A program made the position numbers and the translations under genes. Below are positions 44,670-53,090 of a stretch of DNA of 64,000 nt, piece after piece (the first letter of the stretch is position 1; each line of letters opens with the position of its first letter). The stretch is from MR-S7 sp000400995. GTDB lineage: Bacteria; Pseudomonadota; Gammaproteobacteria; Burkholderiales; Burkholderiaceae_C. The DNA lies in contig NZ_CP152342.1 in assembly GCF_045291395.1 (NCBI RefSeq), positions 2,542,001 through 2,606,000 of the forward strand, given 5' to 3'. The notes beneath the pieces were generated by a model. It worked only from the letters and a program-made list of their open reading frames with translations. It did not search any database and had not been told where the DNA came from.

Positions 44670-45575
44670 ATGGACAGGCTGGATGCGATGCTGATGTTCG
44701 TGCGCGTGGTGGAGACGGGCAGCTTCACCAAGGTGGCGCACGAATTCGCCACCACGCAGCCCACGGTGACCAAGCAGGTCGCCGCGCTGGAATCGCGCCT
44801 GAAGGTGCGCCTGCTCAACCGCAACACGCGCGGCGTTAGCCCCACCGAGGCGGGCGCGCTCTACTACGAGCGCTGCAAGTCCATCGCCGCCGACGTGGCC
44901 GAGGCCGACAGCGTCGTCCAGGTGCGGCAGACCCACGTGCAGGGGCAGTTGCGCATCGGCAGCTCCGTCGCCTTCGGGCGGCGCGTGGTCATCCCGCTGG
45001 CGCTGGAATTCATGCAGCACAACCCACAGGTGCAGGTGGACTTGAGCTTCGAGGACCGCTACACCGACTTGGTCGCCAACGGCATTGACGTGGCGCTGCG
45101 CCTGGGCAAGCTGGCCGATTCCAGCCTGGGCGCGCGCACGCTGGGCGTGAACCCGTGGGTGCTCGTCGCCTCGCGCACTTATCTGAAAAAGCACGGCATG
45201 CCGCGCCGCCCGTCCGACCTGAAGGAGCACGCCACGCTGATCTACAGCAGCGTGCAGGGCAACGACCTCTGGCGCCTGCGCAACGCGAGCGGCGAGGCGG
45301 TGTCGGTGCCCGTCACGGGGCGGCTGCGCTCCAACAACCTATCGGCCCTGCTGGCCGCCGCGCGCTCGCACATGGGCATCGCGGCGCTGCCGCGCTACGT
45401 GGCGCACGAATCGCTACAGGCCGGGCGCGTGGTGGAGGTGCTCAAGACCTGCCGCCTGCCGGAGCAGGAGATCCACGCCGTCTATCCCTCGCCGCGCCTG
45501 GTGCCGCAGAAGGTGCAGGCGTTCATCGCGTTCGTGCAGGGGCGCTTCGGCAAGGACTGGTGGGGGGATATGTGA
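44670..45575 (+). CDS. LysR-family regulator, probably of the gcl operon
   Basis: 301 residues. HTH in LDAMLMFVRVVETGSFTKVAHEFATTQPTVTKQVAALESRL; effector domain with GQLRIGSSVAFGRRVVIPLALEFM and FEDRYTDLVANGIDVALRLGKLADSSLGARTLG. It is read away from gcl, and the classic divergent layout plus an inverted repeat in the gap suggest it activates gcl-hyi-glxR. The inducer could be glyoxylate or a related acid, which is inference. Confidence 0.9.
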   Translation: MDRLDAMLMFVRVVETGSFTKVAHEFATTQPTVTKQVAALESRLKVRLLNRNTRGVSPTEAGALYYERCKSIAADVAEADSVVQVRQTHVQGQLRIGSSVAFGRRVVIPLALEFMQHNPQVQVDLSFEDRYTDLVANGIDVALRLGKLADSSLGARTLGVNPWVLVASRTYLKKHGMPRRPSDLKEHATLIYSSVQGNDLWRLRNASGEAVSVPVTGRLRSNNLSALLAAARSHMGIAALPRYVAHESLQAGRVVEVLKTCRLPEQEIHAVYPSPRLVPQKVQAFIAFVQGRFGKDWWGDM

Positions 45576-45699
45576 CAACCCCCTGAGCCGCTGCGCGGCT
45601 TCCCCCTTCTCTCGCGCTGCGCGCGGGAAGGGGACGACGCCAGCGCGGCGGGGCGGCCCTTGCGCGGCGTCTGCTCGCCTGGGGCGCGCCGGTTTCAAG
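45576..45699. repeat. Interspersed intergenic repeat, type 2, copy B
   Basis: About 124 bp starting CAACCCCCTGAGCCGCTGCGCGGC and containing TTCTCTCGCGCTGCGCGCGGGAAGGGG and GCGCGGCGGGGCGGCCCTTGCGCGGC, matching 1987-2109. It begins at the LysR stop and runs directly into a type-1 repeat at GGTTTCAAGCC, giving a composite element between two convergent genes. Confidence 0.75.
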
Positions 45700-45748
45700 C
45701 CAAATTGGCCTCTAGCGCTTGTTCAGCAAGCGCAAGCAGCTACAAAAT
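45692..45748. repeat. Type-1 intergenic repeat (copy 9)
   Basis: CAAGCCAAATTGGCCTCTAGCGCTTGttcagCAAGCGCAAGCAGCTACAAAAT. It overlaps the tail of type-2 copy B. Its AGCAGCTA edge supplies the TAG stop of ttuD (45740-45742, minus strand), as at copy 7. Confidence 0.8.
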
Positions 45749-47062
45749 CAGAAGCGCACGGAAGTCGTTCACGTTGGTGTTCGTGGGCCCGGTGACGACG
45801 AGGTCGCCCAGCGCCTCGAAGTAGCCGTAGGCGTCGTTGCGATCCAGGTAGCCGCCGATGCGCAGGCCCTGCGCGGCGGCGCGGGCCAGCGTGTCGGGCG
45901 ACACGCGCGCGCCGGCGTTGTCCTCCACGCCGTCGATGCCATCGGTGTCGGCGGCGATGGCCCACACGCCCTCCTGGCCTTGCAGCGCCTGGGCCAGGCC
46001 CAGGCAGAACTCGCCCGCGCGCCCGCCCCGCCCCTTCGGGGTGCCGGGCGGGCGCTGGCGGATGGTGACGGTGGTCTCGCCGCCCGAGAGGATCACGCAC
46101 GGCCGCGCGAACGGCTGGCCGTGGCGCGCCACGGCGCGGGCCAGGGCCGCGTGCACCTTGCCCACCTCGCGCGATTCGCCCTCGATCTCGTCGGAGAGGA
46201 TGTATGCGGCAATGCCCGCCGCGCACGCCGCCTCGGCCGCGGCTTCGAGCGACTGCTGGGGCGTGGCGATCATGTGCACGGCGTGGCCGTCGAAGCAGGC
46301 GTCGCCGGGCTTGGGCGTTTCGAGTTCGCCCGCCTGGAGCGCCGCGCGCACGGCGGCGGGCACCTCGATGCGGTAGCGGTCGAGGATGGCGAGCGCATCG
46401 GCGCAGGTGGTCGCGTCGGGCACCGTGGGGCCGCTGGCGATCACCGAGGGGTCGTCGCCCGGTACGTCGCTGATGGTGAGCGTGACCACGCGCGCTGGCG
46501 CGCAGGCGGCAGCCAGGCGCCCGCCCTTGATGCGCGAGAGGTGTTTGCGCACGCAGTTCATCTCGCCGATGGCCGCGCCGCTTTCCAGCAGCGCGCGGTT
46601 GATGCGCTGCTTCTCCTCCAGCGTGAGGCCTTCGGCCGGCAGCGTGAGCAAGGCGGAGCCGCCGCCCGAGATCAGGCAGAGCACGAGGTCGTCCTCGGTG
46701 AGGCCCTGCGTGAGCGCCAGGATGCGCTCGGCTGCCGCCAGCCCGGCCGCGTCGGGCACGGGGTGCGCGGCCTCCACCACGTCCAGCCGCCGCGGCAGGC
46801 CTTCGGGGCGCGGCGGCACATGGCCGTAGCGCGTGACCACCAGGCCCGACAGCGGCGCCTCCAGCGGCCACAGCGCCTCCAGCGCCTGCGCCATGGAGCC
46901 GCCGGCCTTGCCCGCGCCCAGCACCACCGTGCGGCCCTTGGGCACCGGCGGCAGATGCGCGGCCATGCTGTGCAGGGGCTGGGCCCGCTGCACGGCGGTG
47001 CGGTAGAGGCGCAGGAGGAAGGCCTGCGGGTTCGAGAGAGGCGAGTCGGATGTCGCGGTCAT
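45740..47062 (-). CDS. ttuD: Glycerate 2-kinase of the MOFRL family (TtuD/GckA; sometimes called hydroxypyruvate reductase)
   Basis: 440 residues. N-terminal DUF4147 part with VVLGAGKAGGSMAQALE and ISGGGSALLTLPAEGLTLEEK; NCVRKHLSRIKGGRLA; ISDVPGDDPSVIASGPT; C-terminal MOFRL domain with VILSGGETTVTI, GRGGRAGEFCLGLA and AADTDGIDGVEDNAGA. Family members phosphorylate D-glycerate to 2-phosphoglycerate, which completes the glyoxylate-to-glycolysis route with gcl, hyi and glxR. Older annotations name it hydroxypyruvate reductase. It is separated from gcl by the LysR gene and a composite repeat, so it is a separate transcript. Confidence 0.9.
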   Translation of the reverse strand: MTATSDSPLSNPQAFLLRLYRTAVQRAQPLHSMAAHLPPVPKGRTVVLGAGKAGGSMAQALEALWPLEAPLSGLVVTRYGHVPPRPEGLPRRLDVVEAAHPVPDAAGLAAAERILALTQGLTEDDLVLCLISGGGSALLTLPAEGLTLEEKQRINRALLESGAAIGEMNCVRKHLSRIKGGRLAAACAPARVVTLTISDVPGDDPSVIASGPTVPDATTCADALAILDRYRIEVPAAVRAALQAGELETPKPGDACFDGHAVHMIATPQQSLEAAAEAACAAGIAAYILSDEIEGESREVGKVHAALARAVARHGQPFARPCVILSGGETTVTIRQRPPGTPKGRGGRAGEFCLGLAQALQGQEGVWAIAADTDGIDGVEDNAGARVSPDTLARAAAQGLRIGGYLDRNDAYGYFEALGDLVVTGPTNTNVNDFRALLIL

Positions 47063-47110
47063 GGTCTGGGTCTCCGGCGCGAAGCGGTGCCCCGACGCGG
47101 GGCCTTCGCG

Positions 47111-47528
47111 CTATGGTTGTGCAAAAGAAGAAACCTTCGCTGCCGCTGCAACGGGCCGGGGCGCTTTCGCCCGCCGGCAATGCGTGAGCACCGGCTCTGG
47201 CGGTGATCGCAACCGACCACACGCCAGTCAGCGCGGCCGCAAAGGCAATGGCGGTTATACCCAACACTGCATGGGCGCGCAGAAGCGGGATGGAATCATC
47301 GCCCGCCACCAGCTGGATTCGCCGTGCCCGCCCAGCCACGAACACCCCGGCAGCCGCGAGGAGCAGGATGCAGGACATGGCGACCACGCTGGTCGATTCC
47401 TCCACCCAGCCCACGCGCAAGGTCAGGACGGCGTTGAGCAGCAGCCCGCAAGCGGTTCGCGTCCAGGCCAGAGCGGTCCGCTCCGGCTGCAGCCCGGCAT
47501 CGCGGACTGCCGGCGGCCCGGCCTTCAT
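47111..47528 (-). CDS. DUF202 membrane protein (YidG-like); 3' end uncertain
   Basis: The start ATG at 47528 overlaps the stop of the upstream DUF202 gene (ATGA). The sequence LQPERTALAWTRTACGLLLNAVLTLRVGW followed by two more membrane helices (VVAMSCILLLAAAGVFVAG; AHAVLGITAIAFAAALTGVWSV) matches YidG-type DUF202 proteins of about 120 residues. In this frame no stop follows where the family ends; the frame stays open deep into ttuD. A TAG at 47111 and a TGA at 47059-47061 exist in the other frames, so a small indel after about 47200 is likely. The end given is a guess. Function unknown. Confidence 0.6.
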
Positions 47529-47941
47529 GCCAGGAGCCCGGCGTGCAGCCCCACGATCAGCAGGATCAAGGCCAGGCATGCCACGGGGATCGTGATGGCA
47601 AGCAACGAGAGCGTGCGCGAATGCGGCAGGGGCCTTTTGTGCCGCATCGCCTCTTCGTTGGCGCGCCAGCGCCCATAGGCCAGGGCGCACAGCGCCGCGG
47701 CCGTCACGCACAGCGAGGCGGCAATGGCGGTAACGGCCAGCGGGGGCTGCAGCTTCGCCGCGAACTGCTCCAGCAGCACACCGGCCGCCAGCACGGCGAG
47801 CGCCGTCCTGATCCAGGCCAGGAAGGTTCTCTCGTTGGCGAGGGTGAACCGGTAGTCCGGCTCCTCGCCCAGCCGGCGCCAGCCGGGCCCGCGCGATCGG
47901 CCGCTCCGGCCCGGCGGGGCCCCGTCTTCATGGGGATCCAT
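47525..47941 (-). CDS. DUF202 membrane protein (YidH-like)
   Basis: 138 residues from the ATG at 47941 (ATG at 47959 would add six). The core YRFTLANERTFLAWIRTALAVLAAGVLLEQF is the signature of YidH proteins, and three membrane helices are visible (ALAVLAAGVLLEQF; AVTAIAASLCVTAAALCALAYG; SLLAITIPVACLALILLIVGL). YidH and YidG genes usually come as a pair, as here. An inner-membrane protein of unknown role. It follows the Bug receptor gene closely on the same strand. Confidence 0.82.
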   Translation of the reverse strand: MDPHEDGAPPGRSGRSRGPGWRRLGEEPDYRFTLANERTFLAWIRTALAVLAAGVLLEQFAAKLQPPLAVTAIAASLCVTAAALCALAYGRWRANEEAMRHKRPLPHSRTLSLLAITIPVACLALILLIVGLHAGLLA

Positions 47942-47955
47942 GGTGCTGCGGGCGT

Positions 47956-48923
47956 TCAATCCACCTTGATGCCCGTTCGCTTGGCCACCGCCGTGTACCT
48001 GGCGCGCTCATCGTTCAGGAAGTTCACGAAGGCGCTGCCGCGCAACACCGTGGGGTCCCATCCTGCGTCCTGGAGCCGCTGCGCCACGCCCGGGTCCGCG
48101 GACGCGGATTCGACCGCGCGCGCAAGGTGGTCGATGACGTCCTGCGGCGTTCCCTGCGGCACGAAAATGCCCATCCAGTTCGTGAAGCGGGAGTCCGCAA
48201 GCCCCGGAAACTCGGAGATCGACGGGACATCCGGCAGCGAGGCCACGCGCCTGGAAGACGTGACCGCCAGGGCCGTGAGCTTGCCTGCCTTGATGTGCTG
48301 CATGAGCGGCGGCAGGCCGGAGATGACGCATTCGATCTGGCCGCCGAGCACGTCGTTGACCGCCGGCGCTGCGCCCTTGTACGGCACGTGCTGCCAGTTC
48401 AGCCCGGTCGCGGACTTGAAGGCCTCGCCGGCGAAGTGCATCGAGCTGCCGTTGCCCGGCGTGCCGTAGCTGAGCTTGAGATCCTGTGCCTTGGCCCGCG
48501 CGATCAGGTCCTGCAGCCCCTTCGGCGCCGCCTGCGGATAGGCGACGATCGCCAGCGGCGTTTCGCCGCCCAGGGCGACCGGAGCCAGGTCCTTCTGCGG
48601 GTCATAAGGCAGGGCCTGCCCGGCAATCGGGCTGACCATGACCTCCGCCGGCGACGCCATCAGCACGGTGTATCCGTCGGCGGGCGATTTCGCCACGGCC
48701 TGCGCCCCGATGGCGCCCGCGGCCCCCGGCCGGTTGTCCACGATGACCTGCTGCTTCAGCAGGCCGGACAGCGCCACGGCGTAGATGCGGGCGGCCGTAT
48801 CCACCCCCCGCCGGCCGGGTAGGGAACCACGAGCTTGACCGTGCGTTCCGGCCATGACGCCGCCCCTGCGGGTGCGGCAAGTGCAGCGAGCGAAGCCAAC
48901 AGCGCGGCGCGTCGGTTGATCAT
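47956..48923 (-). pseudogene. Bug-family solute receptor next to the sulfatase, frameshifted
   Basis: The start ATG (48923, with AAAGGAGACACCC upstream) opens a signal peptide (RRAALLASLAALAAPAGA) and SWPERTVKLVVPYPAGGG in one frame. VDTAARIYAVALSGLLKQ, VIVDNRPGAAGAIG, SPADGYTV, HVPYKGAAPAVNDVLGGQIE and the rest are in another. The break is in the C6 run 48804-48809 (GGC GGG GGG TGG on the coding strand); a seventh G gives PAGGGVDTAARI and a normal receptor of 322 residues. It lies after the sulfatase on the same strand and may bind that enzyme's substrate or product. Confidence 0.87.
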
Positions 48924-49022
48924 GGGTGTCTCCTTTGCCTTGTTCATGGGTTGGCGAAGCCGTTCACTGGAAGTCGGCCACCACGCCCGGGGCAGGCGTG
49001 AAGCCGAGGTCGCCGCGCGCGA

Positions 49023-50423
49023 TCACGGCCTCTTTCCCCCATGCAGCGCGAGCAGTTCGGCCTGGCGCGCGCGCGCGCGCCGGTCCACATCGGCGGGGTC
49101 GAGCATTTCGAACAGCTTGGCGCGGCACATGGCCAGCACGCCCGCGTGCTCGGGCTTGCCCGCGAGGTCGTCGAGCTCTTCCGGGTCGGCGACCAGGTCG
49201 AAGAGCTGGGGTTCGTAGTTGCCGTAGTGGACGTACTTGTACTGGCCCACCCGGATCATGAATGCCGAGCTCCTGGAGCCCATGCCGTGGTATTCGCTCA
49301 GCACGCAGCGCTGCGGCACGAGCCCCTTCGCGATCTCGGAGAGGTCCGTGCCCGGATGGGTGTCCTTGTGCCGCGAGAAAGGCTCGCCCTGGATGTTGAG
49401 CACCGTGGGAAAGACGTCCACGTGGCTGGTCGGTGTGCCGACCACCGCGCCCTTGGGAAACTCCTGGCCCACGCAGATCAGCGGCACCCCTGCGATCTCC
49501 TCGTACATCGTCGACTTGCCCCAGAGGCCGCGCGAGCCGAGGTTATCGCCGTGGTCGCTGGTGTAGATGATGTCGGTGTTCGCACCCATGCCGAGCTCGT
49601 CGAACACCGAGACGATCTTGCCGACCTGCTCGTCCAGGAAGCTCACCAGCCCGAAGTAGCCGGAGAGCGCGCGGTGGACGTCCGCCTCCGACTCGAAGTA
49701 GTCGTCGTAGCAGAAGCTGCCGCGGTAGTCCTGCAGGTAGGGGTGCTGCGTCCGCTCCTCCCGTGCGTACAGCTTGGGCATCGGCAGTTTCTGGTTGAAG
49801 TACCGGTAGTAGTGCTCGGGCGGCGCCGTCAGCGGGAAGTGCGGCGCGACGAACGAGACGAACAGCGCCCAGGGCTTTGCGCTCTTCTGCTGCCCCCGGG
49901 TGCGCAGCCATGTCTGGGCGCGCGCGCAGATTTCCCGGTCGTAGAGGGTGTAGGAGGACTCTCCCGGCCCCGCCATGCCGATCATCTTCTTGGCGCCGCC
50001 GCGGCGCGGCAGGTCGTCCCGCACCAGTCCCATGAGATCGCCCTTGCCCTCCAGGATGTGCATGGGGATCTGCTCTTCGCTGAAGCCGTGGTCCTCGTCC
50101 TTCTTGTTGAAATGCAGCTTGCCGATCGACACCACGTCGTGCCCGGCATCGCGCAGGAGGTGGTGCCAGCTCGGCTGCGAGCCGTCGTAGGCGTCGGCGT
50201 TGTCCCAGAAACCGATCTGGTAGATGTACTTGCCCAGCGCGAACGCGGCGCGCGCCGGCACGCAGACCGGGCTGGTGGTGTAGGCAGAACTGAATCGCGT
50301 GCCCCGCGCCGCGAGACCGTCCAGGTGCGGCGTCGAGATGACGGGATGCCCGGCGCAGCCCATCACCTTCGGGTTGTGCTCGTCCGACATGATCACGATG
50401 ACGTTGCGGCCTGCATTTTCCAT
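49023..50423 (-). CDS. Sulfatase of the alkaline-phosphatase superfamily, Cys-type; C-terminus probably frameshifted
   Basis: 466 residues from the ATG at 50423, which has GGAG 7 bases upstream; the ATG at 50435 lacks one. Metal residues IMSDEHNPKVMG and IYTSDHGDNLG and the sulfatase signature SPVCVPARAAFALGKY (C-x-P-x-R) are clear. The Cys must be converted to formylglycine, so a maturase is needed elsewhere. No signal peptide is visible, suggesting a cytoplasmic enzyme of the choline-sulfatase or aryl-sulfatase type. The frame ends at HGGKRP. Adding one C to the run 49036-49040 gives HGGKEAVIARGDLGFTPAPGV... and a stop at 48964, which looks more natural. Confidence 0.88.
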   Translation of the reverse strand: MENAGRNVIVIMSDEHNPKVMGCAGHPVISTPHLDGLAARGTRFSSAYTTSPVCVPARAAFALGKYIYQIGFWDNADAYDGSQPSWHHLLRDAGHDVVSIGKLHFNKKDEDHGFSEEQIPMHILEGKGDLMGLVRDDLPRRGGAKKMIGMAGPGESSYTLYDREICARAQTWLRTRGQQKSAKPWALFVSFVAPHFPLTAPPEHYYRYFNQKLPMPKLYAREERTQHPYLQDYRGSFCYDDYFESEADVHRALSGYFGLVSFLDEQVGKIVSVFDELGMGANTDIIYTSDHGDNLGSRGLWGKSTMYEEIAGVPLICVGQEFPKGAVVGTPTSHVDVFPTVLNIQGEPFSRHKDTHPGTDLSEIAKGLVPQRCVLSEYHGMGSRSSAFMIRVGQYKYVHYGNYEPQLFDLVADPEELDDLAGKPEHAGVLAMCRAKLFEMLDPADVDRRARARQAELLALHGGKRP

Positions 50424-50444
50424 CAAATTCTCCATAGCTATAAA

Positions 50445-50454
50445 ACTATATAGT
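50445..50454. promoter_or_regulatory. Palindromic candidate operator between the sulfatase and HutC-type regulator
   Basis: ACTATATAGT is a perfect 10-bp palindrome in an AT-rich stretch (TAGCTATAAAACTATATAGTAATTAG). It lies 22 bp before the sulfatase start and 51 bp before the regulator start. It fits the half-site spacing of HutC-subfamily operators. Confidence 0.5.
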
Positions 50455-50504
50455 AATTAGATTTCAACAGCTCTGCAAGAGCGCGGCGCACAATTGCGCC
50501 ACCT

Positions 50505-51350
50505 ATGGATCTGGCACAACTCTCCACGCATCTGAAACGCCACCTTCGCCCCGGGGTGCCGAAGTACCTCGCGCTCAAGGACGCCTTTGTCGAGGCCATC
50601 GCCTCCGGAAGCCTGCAGTCCGGCGACAAGGTGCCCAACGAACAGGAGCTGGCCGCCACGCTGCCCATGAGCCTCGGCACCATCCAGCGCGCGCTGCGAG
50701 AATTGGTCGACACGGGAGTGATCGCCCGCCGGCCCGGCCACGGCTCGTTCGTGAAAGGCGGCCTGGCGCAGGGAGAAATGGCCCATCCCTTCCACTGCCG
50801 CTTTCTCGGCGACGACGGGACGGGCTATCTGCCGGTCTATCCGGAGGTGCTGGCGAGAAACCTGCAGCCCCTCCCCGGGCCTTGGCAGCAGGCGTTGAAG
50901 TCGGCCAGCGCCGTGGAGATCACGCGGCGCATCCGCATCGCCGACGAGTTCTACGTCCACACCTCGTTCTTCATCGATCCGCAGCGGGTGCCGGTCTTCG
51001 CGCGCATTGCGCTGCAAGACCTGTCGCACTCCAACTTCAAGGACACCATCTTCAAGGCCTGCGGCCAGGCCGTGACGACAATCGACCTCATGATGCGGCA
51101 GGAAGCCCCGCCGCCGGCTGTCTGCGAGGCCATCGCGGTCGCGGCCGGAACCGTGTGCACGGGCATCCGGGCGATCGGCCACTTTCCGGGCGACGACCCG
51201 ATCTACTACCAGCACATCTTCATTCCGCCCTCCCCCGCGAGCTGCACGTGGTCGCGGACGCGAGGGCGCCCGGCATGTCGGACCAGTGAGCTTTGCCAAC
51301 GGCCGCGGCGGCCATCGCGCCGTGCGGGCGGCGCAGTGCCGAAGTTCTGA
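50505..51350 (+). CDS. GntR/HutC-subfamily regulator (UTRA domain); C-terminus probably frameshifted
   Basis: The winged HTH (about residues 20-90) has LKDAFVEAIASGSLQSGDKVPNEQELAATLPMSLGTIQRALREL and GVIARRPGHGSFV. A UTRA-like effector domain follows up to PIYYQHIFIPPSP. After the C5 run 51232-51236 the frame turns into Arg/Pro-rich nonsense to 51350. With one more C it would read PRELHVVADARAPGMSDQ and stop at 51289, a 260-residue protein. Divergent from the sulfatase, which it likely represses until the substrate or a product binds. Confidence 0.85.
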   Translation: MDLAQLSTHLKRHLRPGVPKYLALKDAFVEAIASGSLQSGDKVPNEQELAATLPMSLGTIQRALRELVDTGVIARRPGHGSFVKGGLAQGEMAHPFHCRFLGDDGTGYLPVYPEVLARNLQPLPGPWQQALKSASAVEITRRIRIADEFYVHTSFFIDPQRVPVFARIALQDLSHSNFKDTIFKACGQAVTTIDLMMRQEAPPPAVCEAIAVAAGTVCTGIRAIGHFPGDDPIYYQHIFIPPSPASCTWSRTRGRPACRTSELCQRPRRPSRRAGGAVPKF

Positions 51351-51358
51351 TCTAGTTC

Positions 51359-51374
51359 ACAGAAACTGTATACA
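51359..51374 (-). promoter_or_regulatory. Candidate purine-regulon operator, GntR/puuE promoter
   Basis: On the minus strand it reads TGTATACAGTTTCTGT. The TGTATACA core (51367-51374) is also followed on the plus strand by AAAACTGT, so half-sites lie on both sides of it. It ends 30 bp before the GntR start, a position typical for autoregulation. Confidence 0.65.
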
Positions 51375-51404
51375 AAAACTGTCTTCCAGGTCTATGATCG
51401 GCCC

Positions 51405-52082
51405 ATGGAGACTTCCACCACCAGTTTCATCGTCGAGAGCCTGACCCGCGCCATCGTCGAGCACCGGCTGCTGCCCGGCACCAAGCTGGCCGAGCAGAAG
51501 CTGGCCGACCACTTCGGCGTGTCGCGCACGCTGGTGCGCCAGGCGCTGTTCCAGCTCTCGCAGAACCGGCTGATCCGGCTGGAGCCTGCGCGCGGCGCGT
51601 TCGTGGCCACGCCTTCGGTGGACGAGGCGCGGCAGGTGTTCGCCGTGCGCCGCATGCTAGAGGCCGAGATGGTGCGCGCCTTCCTGGCGCAGAGCACACC
51701 CGCCAAGATCCGCGCGCTCAAGGCCCACGTGGCCGCCGAGAAGAAGGCGATGGAGCGCGAGGACGTGGGCCAGCGCACCGAGCTGCTGGGCGACTTCCAC
51801 GTGCGCATGGCCGAGCTGATGGGCAACGAGGTGCTCGCGCAGCTGCTGGGCGAGCTGATCTCGCGCTGTGCGCTGATCACGCTGATGTACCAGTCCACCA
51901 CGGCCGCCGAGCATTCGCACGAGGAGCACGAGGACATCGTGGCCGCCCTCGCCAGCGGCAACGAGGCGGCCGCCGTGCTGCTCATGAAGCAGCACCTGGA
52001 CCACGTGGAGGCGGGCCTGACCTTCGACCGCGACCTGCCTTCCAACGACCTTTCGATGGCCCTTTCCTCCGTATCGCCATGA
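51405..52082 (+). CDS. GntR-family regulator (FCD domain), probable purine-catabolism regulator
   Basis: 225 residues. Winged HTH with LTRAIVEHRLLPGTKLAEQKLADHFGVSRTLVRQALFQL and RLIRLEPARGAFVATP; FCD/VanR-like domain with FAVRRMLEAEMVRAFLAQ, DFHVRMAELMGNEVL and the His-rich AEHSHEEHEDIVAALA (metal and ligand site). Its stop overlaps the puuE start (ATGA), so it is part of the allantoin operon. A purine-type operator lies just upstream, and three more lie before other purine genes; this protein is the best candidate to bind them. The ligand may be urate, allantoin or a near product (inference). Confidence 0.9.
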   Translation: METSTTSFIVESLTRAIVEHRLLPGTKLAEQKLADHFGVSRTLVRQALFQLSQNRLIRLEPARGAFVATPSVDEARQVFAVRRMLEAEMVRAFLAQSTPAKIRALKAHVAAEKKAMEREDVGQRTELLGDFHVRMAELMGNEVLAQLLGELISRCALITLMYQSTTAAEHSHEEHEDIVAALASGNEAAAVLLMKQHLDHVEAGLTFDRDLPSNDLSMALSSVSP

Positions 52083-53026
52083 CTTACGACACGACGGCAC
52101 CCTACCCCCGCGACCTGATCGGCTACGGCCGTACGCCCCCGCATCCGCACTGGCCCGGCAACGCCCGCGTGGCCGTGCAGTTCGTGCTGAACTACGAGGA
52201 AGGCGGCGAGAACTGCGTGCTGCACGGCGACGCGGCCAGCGAGCAGTTCCTCTCCGAGATGTTCAACCCGGCTGCCTACCCCGAGCGCCACATGAGCATG
52301 GAGGGCATCTACGAATACGGCTCGCGCGCGGGCGTGTGGCGCATCCTGCGCGAGTTCGAGCGGCGCGGGCTGCCGCTCACCGTGTTCGGCGTGGCGACGG
52401 CCCTGCAAAGGCACCGCGAGCTGGCCCAGGCATTCGCCGAGCTGGGGCACGAGGTGGCGTGCCACGGCCTGAAGTGGATCCACTACCAGAACGTGCCCGA
52501 GGACGTGGAGCGCGCCCACATGGCGCAGTGCATACAGATCTTCGGCGAGCTGTACGGGCACGGGGGCGACCACGGCCTGGGGTGGTACACGGGCCGCGAT
52601 AGCCCCAACACCCACCGCCTGGTGGCCGACGACGGCCGCTTCGCCTACGACAGCGACTACTACGGCGACGACCTGCCCTTCTGGATGACGGTGGGCAAGA
52701 CCGGCGGCGGCAAGCACCAGCAGCTCATCGTGCCCTACACGCTGGACGTGAACGACATGCGCTTCGCCCTGCCCCAGGGCTACTCGCACGCAGACCCGTT
52801 CTTCCAGTACATGAAGGACACGTTCGACGCGCTCTATGCCGAGGGCGAGGACGCGCCCAAGATGATGAGCATCGGCATGCACTGCCGCCTGCTCGGCCGC
52901 CCGGGGCGCATCACGGCGCTGCAGCGCTTCCTGGACCACATCCAGCGGCACGACCGCGTGTGGGTGGCGCGGCGCATCGACATCGCGCGCCACTGGGCGC
53001 AGCGCTTCCCTGCACCGGCCCCATAA
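52079..53026 (+). CDS. puuE: Allantoinase PuuE (polysaccharide-deacetylase fold)
   Basis: 315 residues, start coupled to the GntR stop. Family sequence YPRDLIGYGRTPPHPHWPGNARVAVQFVLNYEEGGE, EYGSRAGVWRILREFERRGLPLTVFGV, EVACHGLKWIHY and TGRDSPNTHRLVADDG match PuuE, a metal-light allantoinase unrelated to the AllB amidohydrolase. It hydrolyses allantoin to allantoate. It follows UraD and precedes AllC in the pathway, and both are encoded by the next gene as a fusion. A type-1 repeat separates the two genes. Confidence 0.94.
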   Translation: MTYDTTAPYPRDLIGYGRTPPHPHWPGNARVAVQFVLNYEEGGENCVLHGDAASEQFLSEMFNPAAYPERHMSMEGIYEYGSRAGVWRILREFERRGLPLTVFGVATALQRHRELAQAFAELGHEVACHGLKWIHYQNVPEDVERAHMAQCIQIFGELYGHGGDHGLGWYTGRDSPNTHRLVADDGRFAYDSDYYGDDLPFWMTVGKTGGGKHQQLIVPYTLDVNDMRFALPQGYSHADPFFQYMKDTFDALYAEGEDAPKMMSIGMHCRLLGRPGRITALQRFLDHIQRHDRVWVARRIDIARHWAQRFPAPAP

Positions 53027-53080
53027 GCCAAATCGGCCTCCAGCGCTTATTTGGCAAGCGCGGGTAGCTCACTTTTTGAT
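53026..53080. repeat. Type-1 intergenic repeat (copy 10)
   Basis: AGCCAAATCGGCCTCCAGCGCTTATttgGCAAGCGCGGGTAGCTCACTTTTTGAT. It begins at the puuE stop and ends 10 bp before the fusion gene ATG, within the operon, just ahead of TAGGAGACACC. Confidence 0.75.
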
Positions 53081-53090
53081 AGGAGACACC

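Noticed and set aside
45723..47528. DUF202 gene read as one long protein running to 45723
   Set aside because: Only the first 115 or so residues resemble the family; the rest overlaps ttuD on the same strand and is low complexity.
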